Assembly: GCF_000812565.1 (NCBI RefSeq)
Contig: NZ_JTAM01000003.1
Coordinates: forward strand, 186,001 to 250,000
DNA from: Flammeovirga sp. OC4
Lineage (GTDB): Bacteria; Bacteroidota; Bacteroidia; Cytophagales; Flammeovirgaceae
Length of the DNA stretch: 64,000 bases
Direction: 5' to 3'
Shown: positions 26,902-36,608 of the stretch, piece after piece
How positions within the stretch are numbered: position 1 is the stretch's first letter
How the letters are laid out: each line of letters starts with the position of its first letter
The notes under the pieces: generated by a model
Database searches by the model: none
What the model was told of the DNA's origin: nothing
The model's input: the letters and a program-made list of their open reading frames with translations, nothing else
Made by a program: the position numbers and the translations under genes

Positions 26902-28062
26902 CTAAAAATACTTGATCCATTTCGAGGTGCTTTTCCTTTTATAGTCAGAAAACTTCTTCGTAGGATAAAATAAAACCAATGAAAGTGCAATGGTACATAA
27001 CCAAATTTGCCAAAGATGATCAAAACCAAAGTATTCTCCTTGGTTTGTTCCGTAGACATTTACCAAGATTTTATAGGCTATTAAAAGTACATAAAGGTGG
27101 AGTATGTAAAAAAACATGGGTGCTGATCCATAAGTTCTTAGAAACTCCGTAAAACGGTTTTGCATTTTCTCGAAAAGGTATAATAAGAAGCAGCCTATCC
27201 CAATTGTCAATAATATAAAGTCGAGTGAAGGGGGATACTTTTTGAAATTTAGAAATGACATAACAGATTGGATAAAAGTATCTTGTTTTTCCCAGGGTAA
27301 CGTCTCTCCATAAATATTAAATCCTCTTATCACCAACAGTAATCCCAAACAACTCAAACCGATCTTCACTAAAGTCTTCAACCTCTCTTCGGCATTGAAT
27401 TTCTCTCCAACAAAAAGTGGCCCTGTAAAATAGCCCAAGAGAATTACTCCAATCCAAGGTAAAACAGGGTAAGAAGCTTTAATCGCTATAAAATCATTTG
27501 GAAGAATAAAACCTCTTTGATATAAAACAGTCCAAATGGTGTAACCAATTTGATCTTCATTAAGATGAATTGAAGTCAACATATTGTGCCCAAAAACAAT
27601 TACAAAACCCAATAAACCAATCCATTTGAGATCCAACTTACTCAATAAAGCAAGGCTAATCATACTCACACCAATGGCCCAAATCACCTGTAAATAGAGC
27701 GTCTTATAATCACCAAACCAAGAAAAATTGATCAATGTGATTTCAATTAGAATAAGAAACAAACCTCTTTTCCATAGAAAACTACTTGCAGACCTTGGAG
27801 TCTTTCCTTTTGGATGAGCGTACAACCAAGCCGACAATCCTGTCAAAAACACAAAAACTGGAGCACACAGATGAGCCAAAATCCTAGAAAAGAATAATCC
27901 AGTGGATGTATCATCTATATTAATCGGATCAGAAATCGGCATATGATAAAAGAACCTTTCTCTCACATGATCCAACAGCATAAAAAGCATCACAAGGCCT
28001 CTTAATATATCAATGGAAGATATTCTTTTTTTGGTTTGGGGTATTGATTGGTTTGTGCTCAT
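26902..28062 (-). CDS. DUF1624 / HGSNAT-type membrane acyltransferase-like protein
   Basis: 386 aa with about nine to ten membrane helices. The N-terminus has the family signature RISSIDILRGLVMLFMLLDHVRERF, with the D-H pair characteristic of heparan-alpha-glucosaminide N-acetyltransferase-related proteins. Later hallmarks are LAHLCAPVFVFLTGLSAWLY and YPVLPWIGVILLGY, then FFYILHLY near the C-terminus. By family, it may transfer an acetyl group across the inner membrane to a sugar or glycan; the substrate is unknown. It stands alone between the C45 hydrolase and the second Rpn nuclease gene. Confidence 0.9.
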   Translation of the reverse strand: MSTNQSIPQTKKRISSIDILRGLVMLFMLLDHVRERFFYHMPISDPINIDDTSTGLFFSRILAHLCAPVFVFLTGLSAWLYAHPKGKTPRSASSFLWKRGLFLILIEITLINFSWFGDYKTLYLQVIWAIGVSMISLALLSKLDLKWIGLLGFVIVFGHNMLTSIHLNEDQIGYTIWTVLYQRGFILPNDFIAIKASYPVLPWIGVILLGYFTGPLFVGEKFNAEERLKTLVKIGLSCLGLLLVIRGFNIYGETLPWEKQDTFIQSVMSFLNFKKYPPSLDFILLTIGIGCFLLYLFEKMQNRFTEFLRTYGSAPMFFYILHLYVLLIAYKILVNVYGTNQGEYFGFDHLWQIWLCTIALSLVLFYPTKKFSDYKRKSTSKWIKYF

Positions 28063-28179
28063 TTTTAACAGCTTTTACTTTGCGAGCTTGTCGCATATAC
28101 TTCTTAAGACAAAAGTAATGAACACTATAAACTTAGCTGAATGAATAATAGATAATAAGTATAAAGGATATATAAAAAA

Positions 28180-29037
28180 TTAAAGTTGTTCAATCTCCTC
28201 CCTACTCAAACCTGTAGATTTCATGATCACTTCTACATCTACCCCATTAGATTTCAAAGACTTAGCAATTTGATGTTTTTCATCTTTTCGAACTTTGTCT
28301 TCCGCGTCCACTTTCATAGTCCACTCCAAGCTCGCCTGATCACTAAGGTATTCCAGGTGTTTTATGTAACTTTTTCTATCCTCAGGTGAAAGACGATCTA
28401 CTCTCCAAAGTTCTCTAGCTTCACTCATTCCCTTAGCAGTAAACTCTTCTCGGATCTCATCATTTTTTAAATAATAAACCCACTGATCTAAAGTGTCTTT
28501 TGCTACGTTATCAAATTGGTTTACTTTTATAACATAATATTCAGGGAATATATCGGCAGGTTCTTTGATTCCTTTCAGTAATTCTTGCTGCTTAGGTGAT
28601 AATGTCAATAGGTCGTTTTGATGTAAACCTTTGAAATCTGTTTTCCCTAAGTAGACATAATCCTCTCCTTGACCTAGGTCAAAATAGACAATATTAATAG
28701 AGTAGACCTTTTTAACTTCTTTATACCTTTCTCCTAAATGGAGATATTCTGTAATCACTTTAGAAGTTCCATATAGCATTCGTTGAAAATAATCGTACTC
28801 TTTTTGATTTTGAATTTCAATGATCACAAATTCACCTTTAGCGTTTTTCACTAAAATATCTACACGATTATATTTATCAGTTTCTAAAGTCTGATTCCCC
28901 TCACTCTCCAGTATATTCTCAATTGTGATGGACTCTTTTAACAACTCTGTCAAAAAACCTTCTAATACCGTGAAGTCAGCCTTATTTCTAAGGAGTCTTT
29001 TAATAGCCCAATCAAATCGTATATAATTGTTACTCAT
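28180..29037 (-). CDS. Rpn family PD-(D/E)XK nuclease (PDDEXK_2), copy 2
   Basis: 285 aa, a close paralogue of the protein encoded at 13407. The N-terminal half is nearly the same (IRFDWA-x-KRLLRNKAD-x-TVLEGFL; KYNRVDILVKNAKGE; GEDYVY), and the catalytic D of RVDILVKN and IIEIQNQ (E-x-Q) are intact. The C-terminal tail has diverged but keeps the final helix-turn-helix-like piece (STGLSREEIEQL). No inverted repeats or target duplication are obvious around it. Two intact copies in one orientation 14 kb apart suggest gene duplication or repeated acquisition. Confidence 0.9.
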   Translation of the reverse strand: MSNNYIRFDWAIKRLLRNKADFTVLEGFLTELLKESITIENILESEGNQTLETDKYNRVDILVKNAKGEFVIIEIQNQKEYDYFQRMLYGTSKVITEYLHLGERYKEVKKVYSINIVYFDLGQGEDYVYLGKTDFKGLHQNDLLTLSPKQQELLKGIKEPADIFPEYYVIKVNQFDNVAKDTLDQWVYYLKNDEIREEFTAKGMSEARELWRVDRLSPEDRKSYIKHLEYLSDQASLEWTMKVDAEDKVRKDEKHQIAKSLKSNGVDVEVIMKSTGLSREEIEQL

Positions 29038-29361
29038 TGTTTTTCTTCATCTTTTCACAAAGATATATTATTAAAAAATAGCACGCTAATAGATGCCAGA
29101 TGAGAACTATGTCTTTTCATAGAAAAAGACACTACTCACAAAGTGCTACAAAACGGAACACTTTGCAATTAATCGAATCATTTCAAAACTCTTCAAAATA
29201 AGTAAAATACAATTCAAAACACTAACAATCAGATATTTAATTATTTTTGAACACTTTTTTCATAAGTAATAGTGAACTTTGGTAAGAACAAGAATAACAG
29301 TACCAAGAGTTCGTTTGAGTTTTCTACTCGTGTCAAATTAAAAAACTAAAAGATTACCATC
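29038..29361. other. 324-bp intergenic region upstream of the ABC operon
   Basis: No gene and no strong hairpin. It should carry the divergent promoters of the Rpn nuclease and the ABC exporter. I looked for a sigma-54 -24/-12 element (GG-N10-GC), which the downstream NtrC-type regulator would need, and found no convincing match. Confidence 0.5.
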
Positions 29362-30054
29362 ATGATTGAATTAAAAAATATCAGTAAAGTATTTAAAACA
29401 GATGCCGTTGAAACATGGGCATTAGAGGATATCTCTTTAACGATTGAAAAAGGAGAATTTATTTCTATCATGGGACCTTCAGGTTGTGGTAAATCTACGC
29501 TCCTTAGTATTATGGGTTTATTGGATTTACCTTCTGATGGAGTGATTGAAATCAACGGTTATAACCCACTACTTCTTTCAGATAAAAAACTAGCTAAATT
29601 CAGAAACGAACATTTAGGTTTTGTATTTCAATCATTCCACTTAATCAACGATTTGAGTGTTAGAGAAAATGTAGCAATGCCCCTTTTGTATAGAAGTATT
29701 TCTTCAAAAGAAACAAAGAAAAGAGTTGAAGAGGCTTTAGAGCGCGTAGGGCTTTCGCATCGAATGGACCACAAACCTACTCAGCTTTCGGGTGGTCAAC
29801 GTCAAAGAGTGGCAATTGCAAGAGCTATTGTTGGTAATCCTTCTATCATTTTTGCGGATGAACCAACAGGTAACTTAGACTCCGTGATGGGTGAAGAGGT
29901 CATGCAAATGTTGATGAAATTAAATAAGGAAGGTGCCACTATCGTGATGGTGACACACGATGAACAACAAGCAAAAATGACGGACAGAATAGTAAGAATT
30001 TTTGATGGTCGTCAGGTATCTGTTCAAGCTAAAAACTCATTTGAAACTGCATAA
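29362..30054 (+). CDS. MacB/LolD-type ABC transporter ATP-binding protein
   Basis: 230 aa, the usual length for a stand-alone MacB/LolD-class ATPase. Walker A is GPSGCGKST, the signature is LSGGQRQRVAIARAI, Walker B is IIFADEPTGNLD, and the switch histidine is in MVTHDEQQA. It powers the two FtsX-type permeases encoded directly downstream (gap of 2 nt, then a 1-nt overlap). Together with the HlyD adaptor and TolC at 20604-23335 it likely forms one tripartite exporter. Confidence 0.97.
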   Translation: MIELKNISKVFKTDAVETWALEDISLTIEKGEFISIMGPSGCGKSTLLSIMGLLDLPSDGVIEINGYNPLLLSDKKLAKFRNEHLGFVFQSFHLINDLSVRENVAMPLLYRSISSKETKKRVEEALERVGLSHRMDHKPTQLSGGQRQRVAIARAIVGNPSIIFADEPTGNLDSVMGEEVMQMLMKLNKEGATIVMVTHDEQQAKMTDRIVRIFDGRQVSVQAKNSFETA

Positions 30055-30056
30055 TT

Positions 30057-31295
30057 ATGATAACTTATATAAAACTCGCTTGGTACTCTTTGAAGAGAAA
30101 TCCCTTCTTCTCTTTTATTATCCTTTTCGGAATTAGTATGACGATCATGGTAGTCATGTTTATTGGCTCAATCCTAGATACATCTTACGGAGCAAACGGT
30201 ATTTACAAAGACATTGATAATATATTGATCGCCCAAAACTTGAAAGTGATCAGAAGCGGTGAAAACGGTTACTCAAATTCCTCCTACTCTTACCACGCTT
30301 ACAAAGATTATTTTTCTAAAATGAAAACTCCTGAAGTAAGCTCAATTAGTATGAGTCACTGGTTTGCTAATGTATATTATAAAGAATTAGGTAAGAAAGT
30401 CTCCAGAGAAGATATTGATCATAACTTCACCAAAATTTTTCCATTGGATTTTATAAAAGGTAGAGCTTTTACATTAGAAGACCTCGAACAGAGAAAGCAA
30501 GTGGCTATCATAACGGATCAGCTGGCAAATGAACTCTTTGGTGATGAAGAACCTCTTGGAAAGAAAATCAAAACAAAGTCTAGATACTTTGAAGTCATTG
30601 GTGTAGTGAAAAAAGAAAATAAACTGAGAAGAAGAGCATTTGCTGATATCTACACTCCTTACAACATTCATCAGAAACCAGATCAAGAGTGGCATGTTTT
30701 CCTTGGTTCTAGTATTTTCTATATGAAATTCAAAAATCAGGAAGATCTCGTAAGAGGTCAAAATGAATTTCAGGAAATTGTTGCTTCTCTTCCTATTGAT
30801 GCTTCAAAAAATGAAGTTAAGAATGAAGCAAAGGCATTAACTGAAAAAGCACTATTGTTTTGGAATATGCTTGATGTAGATGATGAACGTATGTTTAATG
30901 TCTATCTCAGTATCATTGCTTTTATCTGTATGTTCATTCCAGCCTTGAGTTTGATTAACCTTAATATCACGCGTATCTCTGAAAGAACTTCAGAAATGGG
31001 CATCAGAAAAGCATTTGGTGCATCGTCATCAGACCTATTAAAACAGTTATTGGTAGAGAATGTATTTACGACATTGATTGGTGGGGTGATAGGGATGATC
31101 ATGACTTTTGGAGTGGTGTCGCTCTTTAATCATTACAGTTGGATGGGAGAAGACGAAAGACTTGAAATCCACTTTATTCTTTTGGTTTACGGCTTTGTTT
31201 GTACCCTTTTCTTCAGCATTCTTTCAGGGTTCTACCCTGCCCTAAAAATCTCCAACTTCGGTATTATTTCTTCACTTAAAAACGATAAGCAATAA
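30057..31295 (+). CDS. MacB-type ABC transporter permease, first subunit
   Basis: 412 aa with MacB topology: one N-terminal transmembrane helix (about 18-40), a large extracytoplasmic domain (MacB_PCD, about 45-275), then three helices of the FtsX domain (from about 282). The FtsX hallmark SERTSEMGIRKAFGASSSDLLKQLLVEN is clear. It pairs with the second permease, whose ATG overlaps its stop codon. Not a full MacB fusion: the ATPase is a separate polypeptide. Substrate unknown. Confidence 0.94.
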   Translation: MITYIKLAWYSLKRNPFFSFIILFGISMTIMVVMFIGSILDTSYGANGIYKDIDNILIAQNLKVIRSGENGYSNSSYSYHAYKDYFSKMKTPEVSSISMSHWFANVYYKELGKKVSREDIDHNFTKIFPLDFIKGRAFTLEDLEQRKQVAIITDQLANELFGDEEPLGKKIKTKSRYFEVIGVVKKENKLRRRAFADIYTPYNIHQKPDQEWHVFLGSSIFYMKFKNQEDLVRGQNEFQEIVASLPIDASKNEVKNEAKALTEKALLFWNMLDVDDERMFNVYLSIIAFICMFIPALSLINLNITRISERTSEMGIRKAFGASSSDLLKQLLVENVFTTLIGGVIGMIMTFGVVSLFNHYSWMGEDERLEIHFILLVYGFVCTLFFSILSGFYPALKISNFGIISSLKNDKQ

Positions 31296-32485
31296 TGATA
31301 AAGCATTCACTTCAGATCCTTTGGACTAGAAAAAAGAAAAACGCACTAATGGTAGTTGAGATTGCTTTTTCTTTCATCATCTTATTTTTACTCTTCTCTT
31401 TGCTTTACAATAAGTTTCAGAATTATGCTCACCCAGTTGGTTTTGAGACTGAAAAAGTAATGATCGTAAAACTGGACTTAAGTCAACTGCCTGAAAAAAA
31501 CACCTCAAAAGAGGGACAAGATCAACTTTATGATGCGGTAAAACAAGTAATTGCTCAAAACGAAGAGGTTGAAGAAATTGCTGAGATGGATTATGCTCAC
31601 CCCTATTCAGGGAGTACCAACTCTACGCGATGGAAATTGAATGATGGAGTAACCTTCTGGCCTATTGAACAGAATTTAAGACCAAGTGCTGTTCAATTCA
31701 TGGATTTCAATTACATCAAAGGTGGACCTTTTACTTTTGAAGATGCACAACATGATTATGAGCCTGTTATTGTGACCAATTACTTTTACGAAAAGCTTAA
31801 GCCTTATCTTAATGAAGAGGATATGTTGATCAGTGATGAAGTGAAAATTAAAATCTTTGGAGTCATTGATTATTATAATCGAAGCAGTGACTTCCAAGAT
31901 CAAGAAGATATTGCCATCAGATGCTTTGATCATTATGAATGGTTTAAAAATAAACATCAAAGTAATATTTTTGTGAAAACTCAAAATGATCCTAGAAAGA
32001 TTGAGGCAAATATTGTCAATTCATTAGAAAGATTAAACCCTGACCTAAAAATAGGAATAGATTATTTTGAAGATCTTCAAGCAGAACAAAATCAATGGGA
32101 AATATTACCACTTTTTCTAATGTCATTCGTTGCATTCTTCTTAGTCATTAATATCGCTTTAGGACTTTACGGGGTACTTTGGTACAACATCACCAAAAGA
32201 AAAAGTGAAATTGGAATCCGAAGAGCAATGGGAGCTTCAAAACAGGATATCTTCTTTCAAATGTTTAGCGAAGTGATCTTACTTTTTATCATCGGTGTGG
32301 TCCTTGGAGGTGTTTTCGCTATACAATTCCCTATTCTAGGTGCTTTTAACTATAGTAATACAGAATATTTTATGGGAGCTTTATTATCTTTAGGCTTTGT
32401 ATTACTCATCACAATAGCTTGCGGATACTATCCAAGCAAACTTGCAACAAAAGTAACGCCAAATGAGGCTTTACATGAACTGTAA
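31295..32485 (+). CDS. MacB-type ABC transporter permease, second subunit
   Basis: 396 aa with the same topology as its partner: an N-terminal helix (about 20-40), an extracytoplasmic domain and three C-terminal helices. The FtsX hallmark is KRKSEIGIRRAMGASKQDIFFQM. Start and stop codons overlap with the first permease gene, so the two are translationally coupled and probably heterodimerise. A long hairpin (32494-32533) separates it from the regulator genes. Confidence 0.93.
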   Translation: MIKHSLQILWTRKKKNALMVVEIAFSFIILFLLFSLLYNKFQNYAHPVGFETEKVMIVKLDLSQLPEKNTSKEGQDQLYDAVKQVIAQNEEVEEIAEMDYAHPYSGSTNSTRWKLNDGVTFWPIEQNLRPSAVQFMDFNYIKGGPFTFEDAQHDYEPVIVTNYFYEKLKPYLNEEDMLISDEVKIKIFGVIDYYNRSSDFQDQEDIAIRCFDHYEWFKNKHQSNIFVKTQNDPRKIEANIVNSLERLNPDLKIGIDYFEDLQAEQNQWEILPLFLMSFVAFFLVINIALGLYGVLWYNITKRKSEIGIRRAMGASKQDIFFQMFSEVILLFIIGVVLGGVFAIQFPILGAFNYSNTEYFMGALLSLGFVLLITIACGYYPSKLATKVTPNEALHEL

Positions 32486-32493
32486 AAACTTCC

Positions 32494-32533
32494 CCATCAT
32501 CTACCCATGTTTTAAGTCATGAGTAGATGATGG
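32494..32533. terminator. 16-bp hairpin between exporter genes and sigma-54 regulator
   Basis: The outer stem CCATCATCTAC (32494-32504) pairs perfectly with GTAGATGATGG (32523-32533) and continues inward with one mismatch to CATG/CATG, leaving an 8-nt loop. There is no T-run after it on the plus strand, so it is more likely an mRNA-stabilising or attenuating hairpin than a strong terminator. Confidence 0.55.
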
Positions 32534-32548
32534 ATTATATTAAATAAT

Positions 32549-33952
32549 ATGACCAATTCCTATATACTAATTATTGACGACGACGACGCTGTTCGTAAAT
32601 CCATCGGTTTGTTCCTTAAAATGAATGGGTTCAAACCTATCCTAGCACCTCACCCAAAAGAAGCTTATCCATTACTTTCTGAGTTTAAATTTTCTTGTGT
32701 GCTGTTGGATATGAATTTCAAGGTAGAAACTACAGGGGATGAAGGCCTGACAGCTTTAAAAAAAATAAAGAAGACCAACCCCAATCTTCCTGTGATACTC
32801 TTTACGGGTTGGGGAAGTATGCAATTGGCCATTGAAGGAATGAAATTGGGGGCATCTGACTTTATTAATAAACCGTGGGATAATGATCATTTATTGAAAT
32901 GTATCAAAGATGCAATTGCGGTCGAAAAGAATAAATTGAAAGCTCAGCCAATAGAGAAATCTCCTACGCGTAAGAAGTTAGAAGAGCAATACAATATCTC
33001 CAATATTATAGGGCAAGATTCAAAATTATTGCAGGTATTGGAAACAGTTGGCAGGGTAGCGAAAACCAATGCTCCTATTTTGATTATGGGAGAAAGCGGT
33101 ACAGGTAAAGAATTGATTGCGGAAGCGGTACATAATAATAGTCCGAGGAATGAAAATGAGTTTGTGAAAGTCAACTTAGGAGGTATTTCACAATCTTTAT
33201 TTGAATCTGAAATGTTTGGACACAAGAAAGGTTCATTTACAGGAGCGTATACTGACCGTGAAGGACGTTTTGCTGTTGCTGATCAAGGCAGTATCTTTTT
33301 GGATGAAATGGGAGAGTTGGATCTTTCTTCTCAGGTGAAATTATTAAGGGTTTTACAGGAAAGAAAATTTGAGCCTTTAGGATCTTCCAAAACACAAACG
33401 GCAGATTTCAGAGTAATTTCTGCTACTAATAAAACTTTACCGGAATTAGTAAAAGAAGGAAAGTTCAGAGAGGATCTTTTCTTTAGAATCAACTTAATTA
33501 CTGTAGTTCTTCCACCTTTGAGAGAGCGTAAAGGCGACATTCCATTATTAGCGCAACATTTCCTGAACCAATTGGAAACTTCTTATGGCATTACAGGAAA
33601 AACCTTTGCTCCTGACACTTTGAAATGGTTACAGAAACAACCCCTCAAAGGAAATATTAGAGAGTTGAAAAACTGGGTCGAAAGTTCAGTACTGATGAGT
33701 ATGAATGATGTGCTTCAGATCAGTGACTTTGAAAACAACCCCACCAATATCCACGCTTTCCAAAATGACGAGATCAAAGAGGAAATTGTACCGAATGGGA
33801 TGACTTTGGAAGAAATGGAAATTGTCATGATCAAAAATGCTTTGGAAGATAATCGCTATAAGATTGCTCCTTCCGCAAAGCAATTGGGAATCTCCAGAAA
33901 TGCACTTTACAGAAAAATAGAAAAATACGAAATTACGGATGCTCAAGATTGA
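32549..33952 (+). CDS. Sigma-54-dependent response regulator (NtrC family)
   Basis: 467 aa with three domains. The receiver (1-125) has D10-D13 acidic residues and phospho-acceptor D54. The AAA+ domain (about 155-385) has Walker A GESGTGKE, the loop GSFTGA that contacts sigma-54 (a known variant of GAFTGA), and the Walker B FLDEMGE. The Fis-type HTH is at the C-terminus (AKQLGISRNALYRKIEKY). It should activate sigma-54 promoters after phosphorylation by the overlapping kinase gene product (14-nt overlap). Its position suggests control of the exporter genes in this region. Confidence 0.96.
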   Translation: MTNSYILIIDDDDAVRKSIGLFLKMNGFKPILAPHPKEAYPLLSEFKFSCVLLDMNFKVETTGDEGLTALKKIKKTNPNLPVILFTGWGSMQLAIEGMKLGASDFINKPWDNDHLLKCIKDAIAVEKNKLKAQPIEKSPTRKKLEEQYNISNIIGQDSKLLQVLETVGRVAKTNAPILIMGESGTGKELIAEAVHNNSPRNENEFVKVNLGGISQSLFESEMFGHKKGSFTGAYTDREGRFAVADQGSIFLDEMGELDLSSQVKLLRVLQERKFEPLGSSKTQTADFRVISATNKTLPELVKEGKFREDLFFRINLITVVLPPLRERKGDIPLLAQHFLNQLETSYGITGKTFAPDTLKWLQKQPLKGNIRELKNWVESSVLMSMNDVLQISDFENNPTNIHAFQNDEIKEEIVPNGMTLEEMEIVMIKNALEDNRYKIAPSAKQLGISRNALYRKIEKYEITDAQD

Positions 33953-35258
33953 ATATAGCTTACTATCAATACTAATCGTTGGAACACTTTTAGGCGTTAC
34001 TTATACAAACAGACTGGAGAGTCCATTACTCTTTTTGACAGCCGAAGTGGTCTCTGTCATTGTGGTGTTATGGTTGATCAGACTTTATTTATTTGTGAGC
34101 AAACCACTCAAAGAATTAAATAATGCCTTAAGGTTACTGACCAACAATGATTTTCAATCAAGACTCCTTCCCACTCCTCACCCTATTGTCAATAAATTGG
34201 TGACTGTTTTTAATAAGATGATCGATAGGATTCATCAAGAACGTGTGGAACAAAGAGAGCAAAGTTATTTCTTAGAACATCTTATTAGAGCAACTCCTCA
34301 TGGCATCATCATTTTGGATTATGATCAAAAGATTATTAAATCCAATCCTACAGCCATTAATATGCTGGAAATGGGTTTAGATAAGATTCAAAATAAAGGA
34401 CTAGATGAATTGGACTCCCCTCTTCTAAATGCAATCCATCAACTTCCATTAGAAACAGCGCAAGACATACAATTTTCGGGTGGTAGAAAATATAGGTGCC
34501 ACAAATCTTCTTTTATCTTCCAAGGCTTTCAGCAACAGTTTATCATCATTCAAGACCTTTACTTGGAGGATATTAAAAAAGAAAAACAAGCCTACAGTAA
34601 AGTGATCCGAATGATGAGTCATGAAGTAAACAACTCCGTTGGTGCGATCAATTCTTTTGTAGATACGTTGAAAATGTTTGCTCCAACTGATGAGGAACTT
34701 AAAGGTGATTATATCGATGCTTTGACGATTATCAAAGATAGAAATGAATCCATGGCTGGGTTTATGAAAAACTTTGCGTCTGTCGTGAAAGTCCCCGAAC
34801 CTGATTTCCAAAAAGTTGATTTGACTGAATTATTAGAAAATCTTACTGACCTTTATCAAGCAGACTTACTACAACATCAAATTGATATTTCATTAAGCAT
34901 ACCTCCTAAGATGATTGTTGAAGCAGATAAAAGTCTTCTTGAACAACTTTTCATCAATATCATTAAGAACGCGAAAGAGGCCCTTCTTGAAGTAGAGACA
35001 GAGAGAAGCATCAAGATTGATTTTGATACAAATAGTAAAAGACTTCAGATATGGAACTCAGGCCCTTCTATTTCAAAAGAGGTAGAAAAGAAACTATTCA
35101 CCCCATTTTACAGCAGTAAACCTACTGGTCAAGGTATTGGATTAATGCTTTGTAGGGATATTATTGTAAAACATGGATGGGATTTTGGACTATTTAGTGA
35201 TGAAAGAGGTGGTGCTACATTTGTAATAAAACAATTAAAACAGTCTAAAAACGTCTAA
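33939..35258 (+). CDS. NtrY/NtrB-type sensor histidine kinase
   Basis: 439 aa. Two N-terminal membrane helices (about 7-22 and 28-48) with almost no periplasmic loop, a HAMP-like linker, a PAS domain (about 110-220, ATPHGIIILDYDQKIIKSN), the phospho-acceptor helix with MMSHEVNNSVGAINSF, and a HATPase_c domain (NIIKNAKEAL; PFYSSKPTGQGIGLMLCRDII). The usual DNG motif reads NSG here, as in several NtrY relatives. It starts inside the end of the regulator gene, so the two are translationally coupled partners. Confidence 0.94.
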   Translation: MLKIEYSLLSILIVGTLLGVTYTNRLESPLLFLTAEVVSVIVVLWLIRLYLFVSKPLKELNNALRLLTNNDFQSRLLPTPHPIVNKLVTVFNKMIDRIHQERVEQREQSYFLEHLIRATPHGIIILDYDQKIIKSNPTAINMLEMGLDKIQNKGLDELDSPLLNAIHQLPLETAQDIQFSGGRKYRCHKSSFIFQGFQQQFIIIQDLYLEDIKKEKQAYSKVIRMMSHEVNNSVGAINSFVDTLKMFAPTDEELKGDYIDALTIIKDRNESMAGFMKNFASVVKVPEPDFQKVDLTELLENLTDLYQADLLQHQIDISLSIPPKMIVEADKSLLEQLFINIIKNAKEALLEVETERSIKIDFDTNSKRLQIWNSGPSISKEVEKKLFTPFYSSKPTGQGIGLMLCRDIIVKHGWDFGLFSDERGGATFVIKQLKQSKNV

Positions 35259-35456
35259 AAACATACGCTTATAAATATTCTAATATCATTTATTCATTTT
35301 TTTCATAAATCTCATTAAACCTACATAAGTATTATTTTTCTAAGATATTAGTGCATTTTCCAAGATTATGGATTTGAAAAGAGGTTATTTTTATTTAGCT
35401 TTTTAAAAATAACTTGCTGGGAACACTCCAATTCACATCTATAACCCAAAAACTCT

Positions 35457-36608
35457 ATGCACGATATTGATCAGATTACGAATTTAAAATCAGAACTTAC
35501 CCACGTTCAAAATCAGCTAAAACAAAAAGAAACAATCATTGATAGTATACTTGAAGGTACCATGGCAGGGTTCTGGGACTGGTATATTCAAGATAACTAT
35601 GAGTATTTAAGCCCCTCTTTCAAAAAAATGTTTGGCTATGAAGATCATGAGATGGAAAATACTCCCGAAGCTTGGATGAAAATTATGCATCCCGATGATC
35701 TTAAAATGGTAAAAGAAAATTTCAACCACTACATCAACTGTAGAGGAAGAGAGCCTTATATTAGTGAAGTTCGCTTTTATCATAAAAATGGCTCAATTAT
35801 TTGGGTGCAATGTGAAGGTAAAGTCATAGAATGGGACGATAACTGGAACCCCTTACGTATGGTTGGATATCATATTGATATCACAAAAAGAAAACGAATG
35901 GAGGTTGAAAAATCATATACTCTCCAACTGGAAAAGAAAAATAAAGAACTAGAAAAGTTTGCCTATGTTGCTTCTCATGACCTTCAAGAACCAATCAACA
36001 GTATCAAAAGTTTTGCAGATTTATTAAGTAGTGATAAAGCAAATCAACTTTCAGAAACATCGAAACAAATGTTAGGATTTATTTCTGAGTCTGCTGACAG
36101 AATGGGTAAATTGGTATTAGGACTTTTAGAACACTCTAATATTGGATTGGACAGAAAAGTAGAAGAAGTAGATTGCAATCGTTTAGTCCAAGAAGTTTTG
36201 AAAGACCTCGACAAAATAATTCATGACAAAAATGCTACTTTCTCTGTTGAAGAATTACCCAAAAACCTTGTGGGTAATGAAACTGAATTAAGAATTCTAT
36301 TTCAAAACATCATCAGTAATGGCATAAAGTTTCATTCTAACCTCAATGCTCCCCATATCACCATTTCATGCAGTTGTTTACCTGAACATTATCTTTTTGA
36401 AATCATTGACAATGGAATAGGTATAGAGAAAAAAAACTATGACAAAATCTTTGATATATTCACAAAACTCAACATCTACAAAAAGTACGAAGGTACTGGA
36501 ATTGGCCTCGCTCATTGTAAGAAAATTGTAGACTTACACCAGGGCAAAATATGGCTAGAATCGACTCAAGGTGAAGGAACAACTTTTTACTTTAAATTAC
36601 CCAAATAA
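35457..36608 (+). CDS. PAS-domain sensor histidine kinase, soluble
   Basis: 383 aa without membrane segments. An N-terminal coiled coil (1-28), a PAS/PAC domain (about 28-145, FWDWYIQDNYEYLSPSFKKMFGY...HPDD...GSIIWVQCEGKVI), a HisKA domain with FAYVASHDLQEPINSI, and HATPase_c with DNGIGI and GTGIGLAHCKKIV. The stop codon overlaps the start codon of a single-domain response regulator by one base, so they form a cognate pair of the phytochrome-kinase/Rcp1 type. The input signal is unknown; the PAS domain shows no visible cofactor-binding residue. Confidence 0.95.
   Translation: MHDIDQITNLKSELTHVQNQLKQKETIIDSILEGTMAGFWDWYIQDNYEYLSPSFKKMFGYEDHEMENTPEAWMKIMHPDDLKMVKENFNHYINCRGREPYISEVRFYHKNGSIIWVQCEGKVIEWDDNWNPLRMVGYHIDITKRKRMEVEKSYTLQLEKKNKELEKFAYVASHDLQEPINSIKSFADLLSSDKANQLSETSKQMLGFISESADRMGKLVLGLLEHSNIGLDRKVEEVDCNRLVQEVLKDLDKIIHDKNATFSVEELPKNLVGNETELRILFQNIISNGIKFHSNLNAPHITISCSCLPEHYLFEIIDNGIGIEKKNYDKIFDIFTKLNIYKKYEGTGIGLAHCKKIVDLHQGKIWLESTQGEGTTFYFKLPK

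Noticed and set aside
29141-29175. CGGAACACTTTGC upstream of the ABC operon as a sigma-54 element.
   Set aside because: GG and GC are separated by 8 nt instead of the required 10.
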